From: Citrus sinensis
Taxonomy: Eukaryota > Streptophyta > Magnoliopsida > Sapindales > Rutaceae
Reading direction: 5' to 3'
Assembly: GCF_022201045.2 (NCBI RefSeq)
Contig: NC_068559.1
Location: forward strand, 20,343,501-20,407,500
DNA length: 64,000 nucleotides
Below the pieces are notes generated by a model, which did no database searches, had not been told where the DNA came from, and saw nothing but the letters and a program-made list of their open reading frames with translations. Position 1 is the stretch's first letter, and each line of letters begins with the position of its first letter. The position numbers and the translations under genes are program-made. Shown here one piece after another: positions 32,769 to 45,547 of the stretch.

Positions 32769-35700
32769 ATGGCTTTATCTTCGCTTCAGCTTCTCCCTCC
32801 TCATCCCCTGAACATAACATCTCAAAAACGTCACCGTTTCGCACGCTTCAAAACTTCAAGCTTATCATCAATAAACGGCGCGCTTGCTACCAGAAGAAGA
32901 ATTTTACCCATTGTTGCTTCCGCCAAAGCTGGTGCTGCTGCTTCTTCTTCTTCCTCGCTTTACGCCACAAGCACCAGAGAAATTGAAAAAGAAGAAGGAA
33001 ATGACTTCCACGGTGTCAACATCGCCGAGGACGTAACCCAGGTTCTGCTTTTATCCTTTTGCCCCTGTATTATGTCACCAATCTACTTCTTTGAAAATGT
33101 AAAATACTTGGCATGTTTTTAAAATCTTTACTGATATGAGAAGCTGTTGACAAAATTGATATATAGTTGATTGGGAGGACACCAATGGTGTATCTCAACA
33201 AAGTTACAGAAGGTTGTGTCGCGAATGTTGCCGCTAAGCTTGAATCTATGGAACCTTGCCGTAGTGTTAAGGACAGGTAACATTCTTTACATTTTGCCTG
33301 ATTGCCTTGGATACTGAAAGCATTCAATGTTTACTTCAACCCACTATCGTTCAGTATGTGGGGTATTTGTTTGTGATGGTAAATGATAAGTTACAATATC
33401 TATTTTGTAGTATCTTATAAGGTTGTGCATGCGCACTAATGATGTGTAATTACTGACTCTTCTATTTGTAAATATTTGATACCTCAGAATTGGTTATAGT
33501 ATGATAACTGATGCTGAAGAAAGTGGAGATATCACTCCTGGGAAGGTAATCGACTAATATTTAGCATAATCATTGTGAAAATGCACATTGAGATATTTTT
33601 ATCTCCTAACTGCCTTTTCTTTTTTAAACTTTTGGGCTTAGATGTATTGTTATGAAAGTGGCGTCTTAGTTTTGATCATGTTCAACGCATGTTATGCAAT
33701 TTTTTCTTGCATTTTGCAGACTGTGTTAGTCGAACCAACTACTGGAAATACAGGACTTGGAATTGCTTTTGTGGCGGCAGTGAAGGGATACAAACTTATA
33801 GTCACCATGCCTGCGTCAACAAATCTTGAAAGAAGAATCCTTTTACGTGCATTTGGAGCTGAAATTATTCTGACAGACCCAGAGAAAGGTCTGAGAGGAG
33901 CCCTTGATAAAGCTGAAGAAATCGTTCTGAACACTCCAAATGCCTACATGTTTCAACAGTTTGATAATATGGCTAATCTAAAGGTTATTTATGTTTTCTC
34001 TGCATTACCTAATTTAATAATGCTGTTTGTTTTTTTCTATAGTTGCATTCATCAAGATCGATTCCCATGAATTTCAGATTCACTTTGACTCTACTGGACC
34101 AGAAATATGGGAGGATACTCTGGGTTGTGTTGACATATTTGTTGCTGCAATTGGTACTGGTGGTACCATTACAGGCACTGGCCGCTTCTTGAAAATGATG
34201 AATAAAGAAATTAAGGCAAGGATATTACTATGGTGAAGAACTTGAACACTTATCTTTTCAATGTTATGATAAGTTTTGTGCAGTTTGTCTCTTATGTATT
34301 CTAAAGTTAAGTTATAGATTTCTATGGTAAGATCTGAATTCTGATATGGTGGAATGATAGGGAACAGGCTCATAATCTATAAGATTTCAATATTACTTTT
34401 CAGAGTCGAAGTTTGCTTTGCAACTGTCTCAACTGTATCAGTAGAAGGTATAAGGTAGTTTTAAGTGAAATTTGAGTGTTTAACTTCATTTCCTTGAAGA
34501 AATGTACATAGGGCAGGCATTATATGAATCTGCTGAGTGGCAATGTGTGAGTTTCATTGTGGCATCTTGTCGGTGTTATGTACCTTTTGAATGACAGGGT
34601 ATGGTTTCCTAATTTTTCTTATTTTGTCTAATTAGGTAGTCGGCGTTGAACCTGCAGAAAGGAGTGTAATATCCGGAGAAAATGCAGGTAAAAGCATTTT
34701 ATCTTCACTTTAATTTTTGTGAATTTTTTCTAGCTGTCATTCCTGCTTACAGCTGTAATACCTCCGTACAGGTTATGTGCCTAGCATCTTAGATGTGCAA
34801 TTGCTTGATGAGGTTATCAAGGTAAAGAAAAATTCTTCCGCTTCTTTTCACTTTGGTTATTTAAAGAAAATACTTTTTAATGTTTGCATATTGTTTTATT
34901 AATCTTCTGGGTTCCAGATTTTTATTATTCCTTACAGATCTACTTTCATGCTTGAAATTGTTGAGGTTTAATCAGTTTATTTCTTTAAGTCCCTTGTGAG
35001 TAGTTATGAGTATACTGCCAAGCTTTAATTGGTCTGATTGACGACAATGTATACATCAAAAGGTTGAATCTGTCACATATTTGGAAGTATTTATCCCTAT
35101 AAGAGTGTAATTTTTGGTCCTTACTTGTTATATTTCTTCCTGCAGGGATTTGTATTACCCTATTAAGTTATATAGTTTTCCGTTTTGTGGTCCTATGGAC
35201 TAGGAACTCTTGTTGGGAAGGAACAATATGCAAGGGATCACACATAGTTGGTCACTTATACTAGAAGATTTAGTTTCGTGGTCTTAGACAGTAGTTTTAT
35301 GTATCAAAATCTCAGTAGTAGATATGAATTGAAGAATTCTAAATATACAGTGTTATATATAATACAATGATTGACTGAGATGAGAATGACTGTTTTATGG
35401 TTTATCATTTTCCACTAGGTGATGCACCCTATTATCAAGTCCTTTGGGCTGAGCTTTTGAATTCATATTCTATTTGATTTGGATTGGCTCAAAGAATAAT
35501 GCATTCATATAGAAATTGCTTATTAGGTTTCTTAGTTTGTTTCTTCGCATGCTGGATGTCGTTTCGATGAACTTCTAATGTTAGATTTATTGACCTAAAA
35601 ATTGCAGGTTACCAATGATGAAGCTGTTAACATGGCAAGGAGATTAGCATTGGAGGAAGGTTTGCTGGTAATGTGCTAGTATCGTTCACATGATGTTAAA

Positions 35701-36878
35701 GCCTCTATAGCTGCCCCTTTTAGTTCGGCCATGACTAACCTTCAGCTGGAAGTTTTTGCTTACAGACCTAACAAAATCTTTCAAATTTTTTTCCACCTGA
35801 AAGGTTTTTGAAACCCGTTCTTTTCCCATTTAAGCTGAACAAATGTTTCACCGTTACATTGCCTTTTCCGGTGTAGAAAGCTCCTTATCTGGGTGTGAAC
35901 CTCAAATAATCCTTCCACCTTCTGAATTCATCTCCCTTTTTGCACCTTTTTTATCAGCTATATCTATATTGCTTGTAGAGCACAATATCTCTCGTTTTAA
36001 GAGCTAATAGTGCTAATTTATTTTTCCACGCTGCTTTTAGGTTGGCATTTCATCAGGAGCTGCTGCTGCTGCAGCAATCAGCTTAGCAAGAAGGCCTGAG
36101 AATTCTGGAAAACTCATTGCGGTGAGGAATTTTGTTTTTAATTTGTATGTACACTATTGTTTTACTGGTCAAAAGCACGAAGCAACTTGTTTTGAAGTTT
36201 TTATGAGACTATATTTGCTTGGTTGGTGAGCAGCATATATAGTATGTGATGCAAACTTATATTATTGAGTAGAATACACAAACATCAAGCTCATAAAGTT
36301 GATTTGAGGCATCATAAAAAAGCCTCTGTGCTACAGAGGTCTTCAGCCATGCTCAGCAAACAATTTTTGTGTCTAAAAGTGGCCTTGAATAGTGACTTAT
36401 ATTGATTATTTGCCTTTGCTTCGTTTGCTTCTTGTGAAGGCAAACATATCATCCTTTTTTTAAAGGTCCATGAAGAACAGAAGGTGGATTTTTCAGATCA
36501 TTTGTAGATTGTCGCATTCTTTGTTGATTCCAATTGGATGTCTAAATGCCCCACTAAAGGAGCTATTCCTATTCTTCACACTCACATGCATGCACATGCA
36601 TACAAAATCTGCAAGAATCAAGTTAAGACAAGCTTTTTATGCATATCTAGAATTTTGTTGGAAATTTGCCTAAGAATGGAAAATATTTTTCTCACCATAA
36701 GCCCCAAACTTTATGCACTTATCTTGATATCATTATCTACCAGATTCTGCTTTTCTGACTTGCTTTTTTATGGTTATAAACCTTAAAGGCTATATTTCCA
36801 AGCTTCGGCGAGAGGTATATTCCCACTGTTCTTTTCCGTTCCATATATGAAGAGGTCCAAAATATGCAACAAAGATAG
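32769..36878 (+). CDS. CS26: plastid cysteine-synthase-family enzyme, S-sulfocysteine synthase type, ten exons
   Basis: Exons are 32769-33041, 33167-33276, 33488-33545, 33720-33983, 34078-34215, 34636-34687, 34772-34821, 35608-35667, 36041-36121 and 36789-36878, giving 391 residues. The first ~70 residues are Ser/Arg-rich and lack acidic residues, like a chloroplast transit peptide. The PLP lysine is K126 in SVKDR; the substrate loop reads TTGNTG (154-159) where common OAS-thiol-lyases have [16 protein letters not shown] and GISSGAA hold the PLP phosphate. The usual PHKIQGIGAG segment is absent, with ISGENAGYVPSIL in its place. Both differences fit Arabidopsis CS26, which makes S-sulfocysteine from thiosulfate in the thylakoid lumen and signals redox state. 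Intron 5 uses a GC donor (AAG|GCAAGG). Confidence is high for the family, somewhat lower for the CS26 assignment. Confidence 0.9.
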
Positions 36879-39800
36879 TGTGACTTCACTGTGGATCATC
36901 AAGCCTTGGACGGAATTGGCTTGTTTTCATCTTAGAACAGAAGAAACCATCATCTTTCAGTAGGTTTCTAATTTAAATATTCCTTTTGAATAAAAACAGT
37001 CAGTTTTCCTGGGTCATTAACTCATTTGTTTTCTTCAGCAGGTGTCATTTTGATATTGAGGCACACGAACTCAGATTAATTGCAGCCAGTAACAGAAGTT
37101 TTCACGAGATTTTGCACTTTGCAAGTAGTCCAGGCTTTCCTTTTTTTCATTAATTATTTTATTTTTATTTTTTTTTCCTTTCCAAGGTCTAAGATTTGGA
37201 GGTCTTGCTTTAGGAGGATTACAATGTCATTTTTGTGTTATATCATTTGTAAATTTATCTGTCAATGTCGATACGGAGCCGTTGTCTCTAAGTCACTGTA
37301 TTTGCTTACCGATTGGAAACGAAAATGAATCTTTTTGTAGGCATACAAAATCAGAAATGATCTTTTAGTAGCATAATCTTTCTGTGGGGACGCGATAGTT
37401 CCTAAATATGGGTTGTGTTTGTATCTTTTTTCCTTTCATTGATCAAGATGTTTCACTTCTTTTCTGATCTATTATTAATGTTAGAATTCCTAATCATATA
37501 TGCCTTTGTGGGAATTGAAACTCGGTTATACTATATTCTTCTTCTAATTATTTACACTCAAATCATATCTCCTTAACACAAAATAGACATCAATTTATCT
37601 CATCACATGTGCAAATAAAAGCACATGTAACTTCATTCTGTCCATGGGAAGCAACTAAGCAGGCCTACAAACAAAATATTGTGATGACCTATTTTGTGTT
37701 TGGTCTTGTTTTAGTGGTAGCTTGGAAGCTACCAATAAGACTTGTGCTAATTTCTTCTTTAATCCTCATAAAACCCCATATTCATTATATACAATTTTTT
37801 CCCCCTTAATTAAAATTGCAATGATATTTCAACTGACACAGGGTGACACCGGGGCAACAAATAACACTACAGTCTCTAGCACTGTTGACTATGGCGTCAT
37901 TTCTGTCGTCCTGGGGTCCTGCTCCTTTAATTTTAATTTTTTTAATTAAAGTTTAAAGTTTGCATTAAAAAAAATTTCAATTTTCATATATATAATGGAT
38001 AATTCCAAGAATACAATCATTGCAGAGGAGTGAAGCCAAAGTAAATTGCTATGTTTCCTGTAGTGGAGGTGTGACAATGTTGTCTTCTGATGGGCCCGGT
38101 GGGCGCATTTAATAGCCTCCATGGGCCACCCACATGAACCTTGATGTGGACATTTTATGGGCCTTTGATAATATCTTGAAAAGTCCAATTATTGCAACTT
38201 CTTGTTCTTGACAATTTTGTACTAACAGTAACTGGAAATCTTTCTTTGTGTTTTTAATTCGTCATTTACTTTTTTCCCTCAAAGAAAACAGCACAAATTT
38301 TTGGTAGATTATTAAGAGTACTAATTCAAATATCTAAGATGGAAAAAAAAAAAAATACAATTTGATTTAAAGGTAAATTTTTATCGCGGAATAAGAATGA
38401 AATTTGTTTGTTTAAACTTTGCTAAATGGTTGAACTAATTAAGATTAATGTTAATCATTCAGCACACCACAAAATACACTCTAGCTTTGCTTATGAGCCA
38501 AACAAAGTTTAGGCTACATTTTTTCTCTCTTCAAAGAAGAAATTAATGGCATTAATTATAAATTTATCAAAACTAATTTTTCTTTTCTATTAAGAACTTG
38601 CATCATTATTGACGGTAGAGATGGCAAATTGGTCCATCCAAATTAGATATTTATATATCCAGTTCAATTGGACCAAAAAATATCTATTTAAAATATTTAT
38701 AGATGTGCGTGTTTTTTAATATATTCAAATAGATATTGGATGAATATCAAATCCATTTTCCGGTAAATTTGGATTTTAAAAAATGAATAAAAAAAATCCT
38801 GAACAAAAACATATATTCTTAAATATACCTTCCCAAAAAAAACATAGAAAAATATTTTAATTCAGGGGCACAAAACTAACTAAAAGCATTTTGCTTGTTT
38901 CTATTCTATTTTACCGGATGTCGGGATTTTTCTCGCACTGCATTCCTAAAGCATTAGTGAGATGACTATCAAACTCATCGGAAGCTGCCGAAAATGAATA
39001 AGGTGGCGGTGCAACTCACCACCACCATCACAATTAATCGATGACATTGAGTTGCTGCCATCATCCTTTTGGGTGGTATTTTCGCCACCATCACGGAGCA
39101 GTAACTCTGGTGATATCACATAACAGTAACATTGGTGATATTTGTTTTATTATTATATTTTTATTAAATAATTTTTAGTGACCTTTTAAAAATTAATGAT
39201 TTTAGGAAATATAAATAAAGGTAAATAAGAATTTCATAATGTCATATTTTGTTAATTTGCTTAAAAATATAATTATTAATTGGTTATATTATTTTTTAAT
39301 TTAAAAATATAAATTTAATATTCATAAACATTCATGAATATCGATATCTATGTGGATAAAATCCACGTCTAAATCTAATATTTAAAATTAAATATGAATA
39401 TAAACATACCGATTATGAATAATTATAAATTTACATGTCGGTTATGGATAATTATAAATTTTCACATGGATGGATAATCCATCCATAGCTACGTATACGC
39501 CATTCCTAATTGACAGTTCTAATTATATTTGTTTGTCAAAGGTTAATTAGGTTAAAAAAAAAATTTTATGACCTTATGCATGAACTAGACGACAAAATTG
39601 GCATCAATTATCATCATCATCCCAGGTGGCCCATAAATATTTAGCCTAATTTGAAGGCAATAAAGTTCACACAATAAATGCAGTGGACTTGGCTCATTTC
39701 ATTTTCAAAAATTATGGCAGAGACGTTGATTTGCTTTTGAAACATTATATAATAATCATAATGATAATGTTTGGCTGAATTTTCATTTCCCCAAGCGTAT

Positions 39801-42800
39801 AGCAGGGGAGTACACTAAATGAATTGATGTTGAGATAAGACAGAATTTAAGTTTGCATTCAAAGCAGTGGGATCACATAGTAATCGATGGCAATATTATT
39901 ATAATTTGGGATTATTGTAAGACTCTTGGCTGAAAATTTATGAACTGTCAGACTCTTCCTCACCCTATGCTTATTAGAAAGTGCCTGCCAAGTGTCTCAG
40001 CTTTTTGTGAAAATATTGAATGTGATTTTTTTTTTCTTTTTAATTACCCAGAACATTTTAGTTTTATATCTTAGAATCGATTGGGTTTATTTCCAAACAC
40101 TTGGAAGAAAGTCAATTTTCATTATGAAAAAAAATGAAACCCTCAACCTCAAGAATAGGACGAAAAATTACTCAACTAAACAAATGCTTTGTGAAATTAG
40201 GTTCCTAATATTAATATTTATGATTTAACTAAGGTTTAAGGATTTGCTACTTGTGGTCCCTTGGCATTTTTATTCATAATTAATTTTCTTGCAAAGAAAA
40301 AGAGGCAATTCATGAGGATCATAACCAGAGGAGGTGGCTCTTACTTCACATGCCAGCCATGCAATGTTAGGTAGAATCGATAGCAAAGTCTGAAAGTGAT
40401 GTGATGATGGGTTTCATTTGAAGTAGGGTTTTGGTTTATTATAAAACAAATCAACAGAAGTGACATATACATAATGTATTCATGAAATTTGAAGAGACAT
40501 ATAGCAAGGTAGATTATTCTTCATTTTTTTTTTCCTTTTTCCTTTTGGTTGTTTAATTAAATGGGTTAACCAATATTGATAGCCAGGGTTTGCTTTCAGT
40601 GTGAACGTGTTAATTAAATTGCTTGCTGTATGTTGTGTGATAAAAGAGAGAAACCTAACACGTTAATGGGTCATCAAAACACATCAAAGATACAGAAATA
40701 AAATTAACCTAACAAGTTCAATGTTATCATCAAAACGTATCAAGATGATATCTTGTGGACCTCTCGTATAAAATATGTTTAACAGCACCATGCACGTACG
40801 CCTCGTTAACTTGTTAAATTTTTTTTTTTTAATCTGTATCTTCTCTTTGAACAAATATTACTTAATATGATAATCACCACAAGTGATAGATAATAATAAC
40901 CGGATCTTAAGTTCTCTTCTGATTTAAACTTCTTTTGAATAAAATAAAAATGTTCTTCGAGAAAGTAGAAATCTTTTCAAAAGATTTACAAGAGGAGGTT
41001 CTATTTATTATTATTATTTTTTTTTTTTTTAAGCTACACAAATGTTTCCTCTTGTTGCTAGTTTTTTTATCATGTATGAATATTGAATATTGGAAAACCC
41101 ACTGTGTTAGTTATAAGAAAACGAATATTAATAATCGTAATATATACATGATATGTATGTAAGTGCTTTCATAAAATGTTCTTTTAAATTGAAGTACTTT
41201 CTAGTTACTAGGATTTTTGTGAATTTCTTGATAGCTAAAAATGGACATGTAATCCAGAACTTCTCTGAAAAGTACATCATGCAAGATGTATAGTTTTCTG
41301 CTTTGCGATCTTCAAATGCGGGAAAAGTTTCAGAAAATTTTAAAACCATAGGGTGTAACAAACTTAAAACTTAAAGTGTTTAAACTGCACAATTTATGTG
41401 TTTTTCTGTCAGATTTTTCCGCAATTTAAAATTTTGAATTAAAATATTTCTATACACACACACATACATATACATGTATATAAACTCATTTATTATTTAT
41501 CAACAAGGTAAAATTTGTAACATTATTAAACTTTTGAAAATGTTATGATGTAAAAGAGAATTATGTCTATGACTTAGAAGATAAATCCAGTATTTTTCGT
41601 TTAATAATTATCTTTTTACTGAAAAGAAAATCAAAGCTAAAAAATGACAAATAGGGAATTTTTCTTTTTTTTAAATAAAGATATTGAAGTATTACTCCAT
41701 CTACCAATCTCCATTGATGCTAATTACTACACAGAGAAGTTGTTACGCCAATATCTAATAAAATACGTACGTGCATTGTCCTTTTTTATTTTGAATTCAT
41801 TGGTACACCCATTTACTACCTAAAAATTATAACACAGTCTAATTTATACAATGAGTAGTGATTGCTACTACCAGAATAAATAAACAAATTTTATATATGA
41901 TGAACACTGAGTCTAGTTATGAAGTGCCAAAGAGAAATGTATAATGAGCTACCTAAATTGTAGGATATTATTATAGTACACGCTTTCGCCAGAGAGAAAA
42001 TGCAAAAATACTGAGGCTATAACATGCTTAAGTCACCGCAAATAAATGAGTTCAGAGCACCATTTCATTTAATTTTTCCTTTTCTGGCTACCCACATTTT
42101 CTCTTTTTGCTAGCTTTTTGATGCATGATTAGCTGCAAGCTTACTATGTCACATGCCCATCTTCAATAGGAACCATTGAGTCATTTTGCTATTAAAAATA
42201 AAAAAATAAAAAATAAAAAATTTCAAAGTTTCTTCATCTTTACCATTCGGGTTTCTTTTAAATTTTTTTGAAAATATTTATACATGTCGGATAATTGATA
42301 ATATGTAAATTTGGTTGTCACATTTATCTTTCAACAATTTATTTATTTATTTTTATTGACGCTTTAATACCAGCAATGAAAATGAATTATTATAAAAATA
42401 TGTAATAGAGACTTAAGTGAAAGTTTTTCTTGTAATTTTTCGCTAACTTGTGAAAGATTTTGCATGGATTGTTGTCACACACCGAAAGGTCAAGAGGATC
42501 ACATGTTTCTCTCATAATAATTTCCAAAAAGAAAGAGTTGAGGCAACCATTTTTGCCTCATTTAGATGCAAGACTTTCGTGACATTATGCAATTTACTTT
42601 CTATGTATCTGGCTATTATTCCTCTCAAATATATGCTATAGGATCTCATTCTCTTTTAATTGCTTCGACTAATTAACTTTGCATTTATACATCACACGCC
42701 CATACAAGAAAAAGGTTGAGTGTTCACGTTTCTAATTATCATTAATTTTAATCCTATTTTGCACGAATCATACCCACTACAAAAGTAAGCTATATTAAGC

Positions 42801-43459
42801 TAATAGCTTCTGCATAGAGTCCTAATCTCAATTATAGACATCATTCTATTTTTTATTAACATTAATTCATGAGTTTCTAGGCGGTAACACGAAAGAATTA
42901 GGTGTTTTTAAATTGAAACATGACGTTTGTCAATATGATTTCATCCTAACTCTTGCGTAAAAGTAATATGAAGATTTTCTTTAGATTTGGGTTCTTTTAG
43001 ACTTTTAAGGATCTTGTGTGCCAATGTAGGTATGAAATATATATAATCATTTTCGTTTTTCATTTTTAAAGTGAGTCAGACACCAAATTACTAATATCGT
43101 CCTAAATAATTTAGCACAACCACAAAGTGATATGGACTAATTACAAGAATAGTGAGTAGATTTTACAAATTCTATTGCAACTTAATTAAAATTCATGCAA
43201 AAACACATTAAAAGAGTAAGTAACTGTGATTAGCTTACTTCTCGTACTCTAAAGCTAATTACATTTTACAAAGAGAGAGATCCCAACTTTTCAGAATCTC
43301 AACTACAAGTCTAAACCCCATACAGAAATCAAACTCTTAAATTTTTTTTTCTCTAGTGCTACTTTATTTTTTTATCCATTGATTTAAAAAACTCAAACTA
43401 AAACAAAGAAAAATAACCCACCCAAAAAAAAAAAACACAAGAAGAAGAAGACAATTATA
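36879..43459. other. 6.6-kb gene-poor AT-rich region
   Basis: I find no convincing coding exon. Open frames here are short and low complexity. The only element with clear ends is the hAT element at 38616-39508. The last 200 bp are the 3' flank of the MYB gene; GATCCCAACTTTTCAG near 43281 resembles the arm of the MITE at 5083-5240. Confidence 0.6.
38616..39508. mobile_element. non-autonomous hAT element, 893 bp
   Basis: The tips are TAGAGATGGCAAATTGG at left and CGCCATTCCTA at right, an imperfect hAT-type terminal repeat. Flanks read ATTGACGG (38608-38615) and ATTGACAG (39509-39516), an 8-bp duplication with one mismatch. The interior is AT-rich with tandem-like TGGATAATCCATCC motifs and no transposase. 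Confidence 0.8.
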
Positions 43460-44764
43460 TCAGAACATTGAATCAGATAATTCCATAATCTGATTAATCT
43501 CCTCAACTTGACCAGTTGATTCATCCAAGAGCCACTTCTCAAGAAATGATAATGGAGGATTATGGATGTTCTGATCAGATCTTTGCTTCTTCTCAGCATT
43601 TGCTATGATATCATTGTTATCATTATTATTATTATTAACTTTAGTACTCTGATCTTCATTATTTGCAGAGTCTTGAGTACTACTGCCCTTTGCACTTGAG
43701 TCACCAGTACTGGCCTTGTCCCATGTCACATTGTTCAAATTCTGCTCAAATGACAAAATTGATATAAATTCTTCATTTGAAATCAAATCACCCCCACCCC
43801 CACCACCCCCACTACCGCCACCCTCTTGCTCCTCTTTCGGCCTGTAAGTACCAATCGAATTCTCAATGCTTCTATTGTCAAAAATATTTCCATTTCCTTT
43901 GATCAGAAGTGCGCTGGAACTATTACTACTAGTCTTTGGTGATGATCTCATCCAGCCTTCGAGCAGACGGGAAATGTTCTCTGTGCTCGAAGCATAGGAG
44001 CTGCCTTGTTGGTGTAGCCTGAGATTATTATTTGAGGCGGCTTGGTTGGAAAAATCTAAGCTCCTTCTTTCATTACTGAAGCTGTTGCCTGTCTTCGAAA
44101 ACGGGTGAGTATTATTACTGGTAGCTGATGAGTCTTGAGGCATATGGGGTTCCAAAGCTGCTGATTGAAACTTCTTGAGCTTCTTCTTCAGATGCGTGTT
44201 CCAGTAGTTCTTTATATCATTATCTGTTCTTTGTGGCAGATATGAAGCTATTGCTGCCCACCTACTCATCAAAAACATTAATACAAATTTAACTTCATCA
44301 AAAACAAAATTAATATATACACATATATATATTTTTTACCAATATTAAAAAGCTATTAAAAGAAAAAAAAAGTGGGATATATGTTTGAAGATTACTTGTT
44401 ACCCAATAAAGCTTGCAAATGAATGATCATCCCTTCTTCATGAGGAGTGAAATTGCCTCTCTTGATGCCTGGTCTGAGGTAGTTAGTCCATCTAAGCCTG
44501 CAACTTTTGCTACACCTTAACAACCCTTTCAATTTGCAAAACACAAAACCGATTGATTGATCAAAATTCAAGACAAATTAATAAGATATATTTTACATAA
44601 GCTTGAAAATTTTAATTGTATAAATAGTTACCTGTGTTCGTGGGCACTGATCTCCAGTTTCCTGGACCATGTTCTTGGATATAAGAAACTAAAATGATGT
44701 CTTCTTCAGGGGTCCATGGACCTTTCTTGATTCCAACTTTATCACAGCAAGGAGGTCTTCCCAT
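43460..44764 (-). CDS. MYB60: R2R3-MYB transcription factor, MYB60 type (subgroup 1), three exons
   Basis: Exons read on the minus strand 44764-44632, 44525-44396 and 44261-43460 encode 354 residues. R2 and R3 repeats occupy about residues 10-115 with regularly spaced Trp. The R3 text [19 protein letters not shown] matches MYB60 rather than MYB30/94/96, which usually have a different residue run there. The C-terminus contains the subgroup-1 type [14 protein letters not shown]60 is a nuclear activator in guard cells that promotes stomatal opening in Arabidopsis. The C-terminal region has a near-continuous glycine run ([11 protein letters not shown]), a polar Asn-rich run ([11 protein letters not shown]) and Ser-rich stretches, typical disordered activator sequence. 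The two introns fall at the positions conserved in plant R2R3-MYB genes. The orthology to MYB60 is from the MYB domain and could be a close paralogue. Confidence 0.88.
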
Positions 44765-44870
44765 GGCCGCTACTACGAAGAATAATAATAATGATAATTT
44801 GGCTTCACTATCTCTTTTCTTTGTTTTGTTGTCAAGGCTTTCAAATAGTACCCACAAGTCTAAGCGAGAG

Positions 44871-44880
44871 TATTTATATA
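44871..44880 (-). promoter_or_regulatory. TATA box of the MYB60-like gene
   Basis: The minus strand reads TATATAAATA about 110 bases upstream of the start codon, the usual place for a plant TATA element with a short leader. Confidence 0.6.
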
Positions 44881-44984
44881 CATTGGTGACTTGACGATAT
44901 GAGAAGGAAGCAACCTTATTTTATTGTTATTTTACTAGAAACCCAGTTGGTGATTTTGATAGCTATATGGCTGAAGTGATGACC

Positions 44985-45155
44985 TGGCCAATCTTTATTA
45001 ATTGTAAAATTTCCTTTTAAATGCACAGTCAATCTGGACACCCAAGTTGAATATCTTCTCTAGCTTTCCTTTCTGACTCACATGTATGCCACAGTAGCTC
45101 TTCACCAAAGTTGGGGAACCTCACAGTCCTTAAGTCTTTATTTCTCTTTCTCATG
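44985..45155 (-). promoter_or_regulatory. AAAG (Dof-type) sites upstream of the MYB60-like gene
   Basis: On the minus strand AAAG cores occur near 44988, 45015, 45064, 45069, 45136 and 45146. Guard-cell expression of Arabidopsis MYB60 is known to depend on clustered AAAG motifs, so these are candidates; single AAAG cores are common by chance in AT-rich DNA. Confidence 0.3.
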
Positions 45156-45320
45156 AACCTCTCTCTCTCTCTCTCTCTCTGTGATGTGAGTTTAGGGGTA
45201 GAGGTGTAATTTAATTTGTGTCTCGACTTTGTCGTATGGTAAGAGAAATGGTACGATTATCATGCATACACATATTTACACTGAATTACTTTGTCAGGTG
45301 GTAACAGAAAGATTAATAGT

Positions 45321-45534
45321 TACCAATAAAGTGTTGGTTTCACTGGTAATAGAGTCTTTTTAAGTAAGTTGATTGGATTTGCTCTCCAGTTCGAGTAATA
45401 GGGAAGTCGCTTTTGTTGGGAGAACCTGTGCTTCCCGGTTCGAGCGCGAACTTCTAATCTAGGTTATGGTACAAGTTTAAAGGTGCCTCCTACAGTTGGA
45501 GTCCTCCCCAAAATACCTCGTGGTTAAAAAAAAA
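45321..45534 (+). mobile_element. tRNA-derived SINE, about 214 bp
   Basis: A body with pol III-like boxes (GTTTCACTGGTAA as A box, CCCGGTTCGAGCG as B box) ends in GGTTAAAAAAAAAAA. It is flanked by AAAGATTAATAGT at 45308-45320 and 45535-45547, a perfect 13-bp target duplication as left by LINE-type insertion. Confidence 0.85.
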
Positions 45535-45547
45535 AAAGATTAATAGT

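Noticed and set aside
37609-37949. Overlapping frames as an extra exon of the CS26-like gene
   Set aside because: The CS26-like protein already ends with its conserved C-terminus at 36878.
45421-45450. Functional tRNA gene from the GGTTCGAGC box
   Set aside because: No cloverleaf can be drawn; the box belongs to a SINE with A tail and 13-bp flanks.
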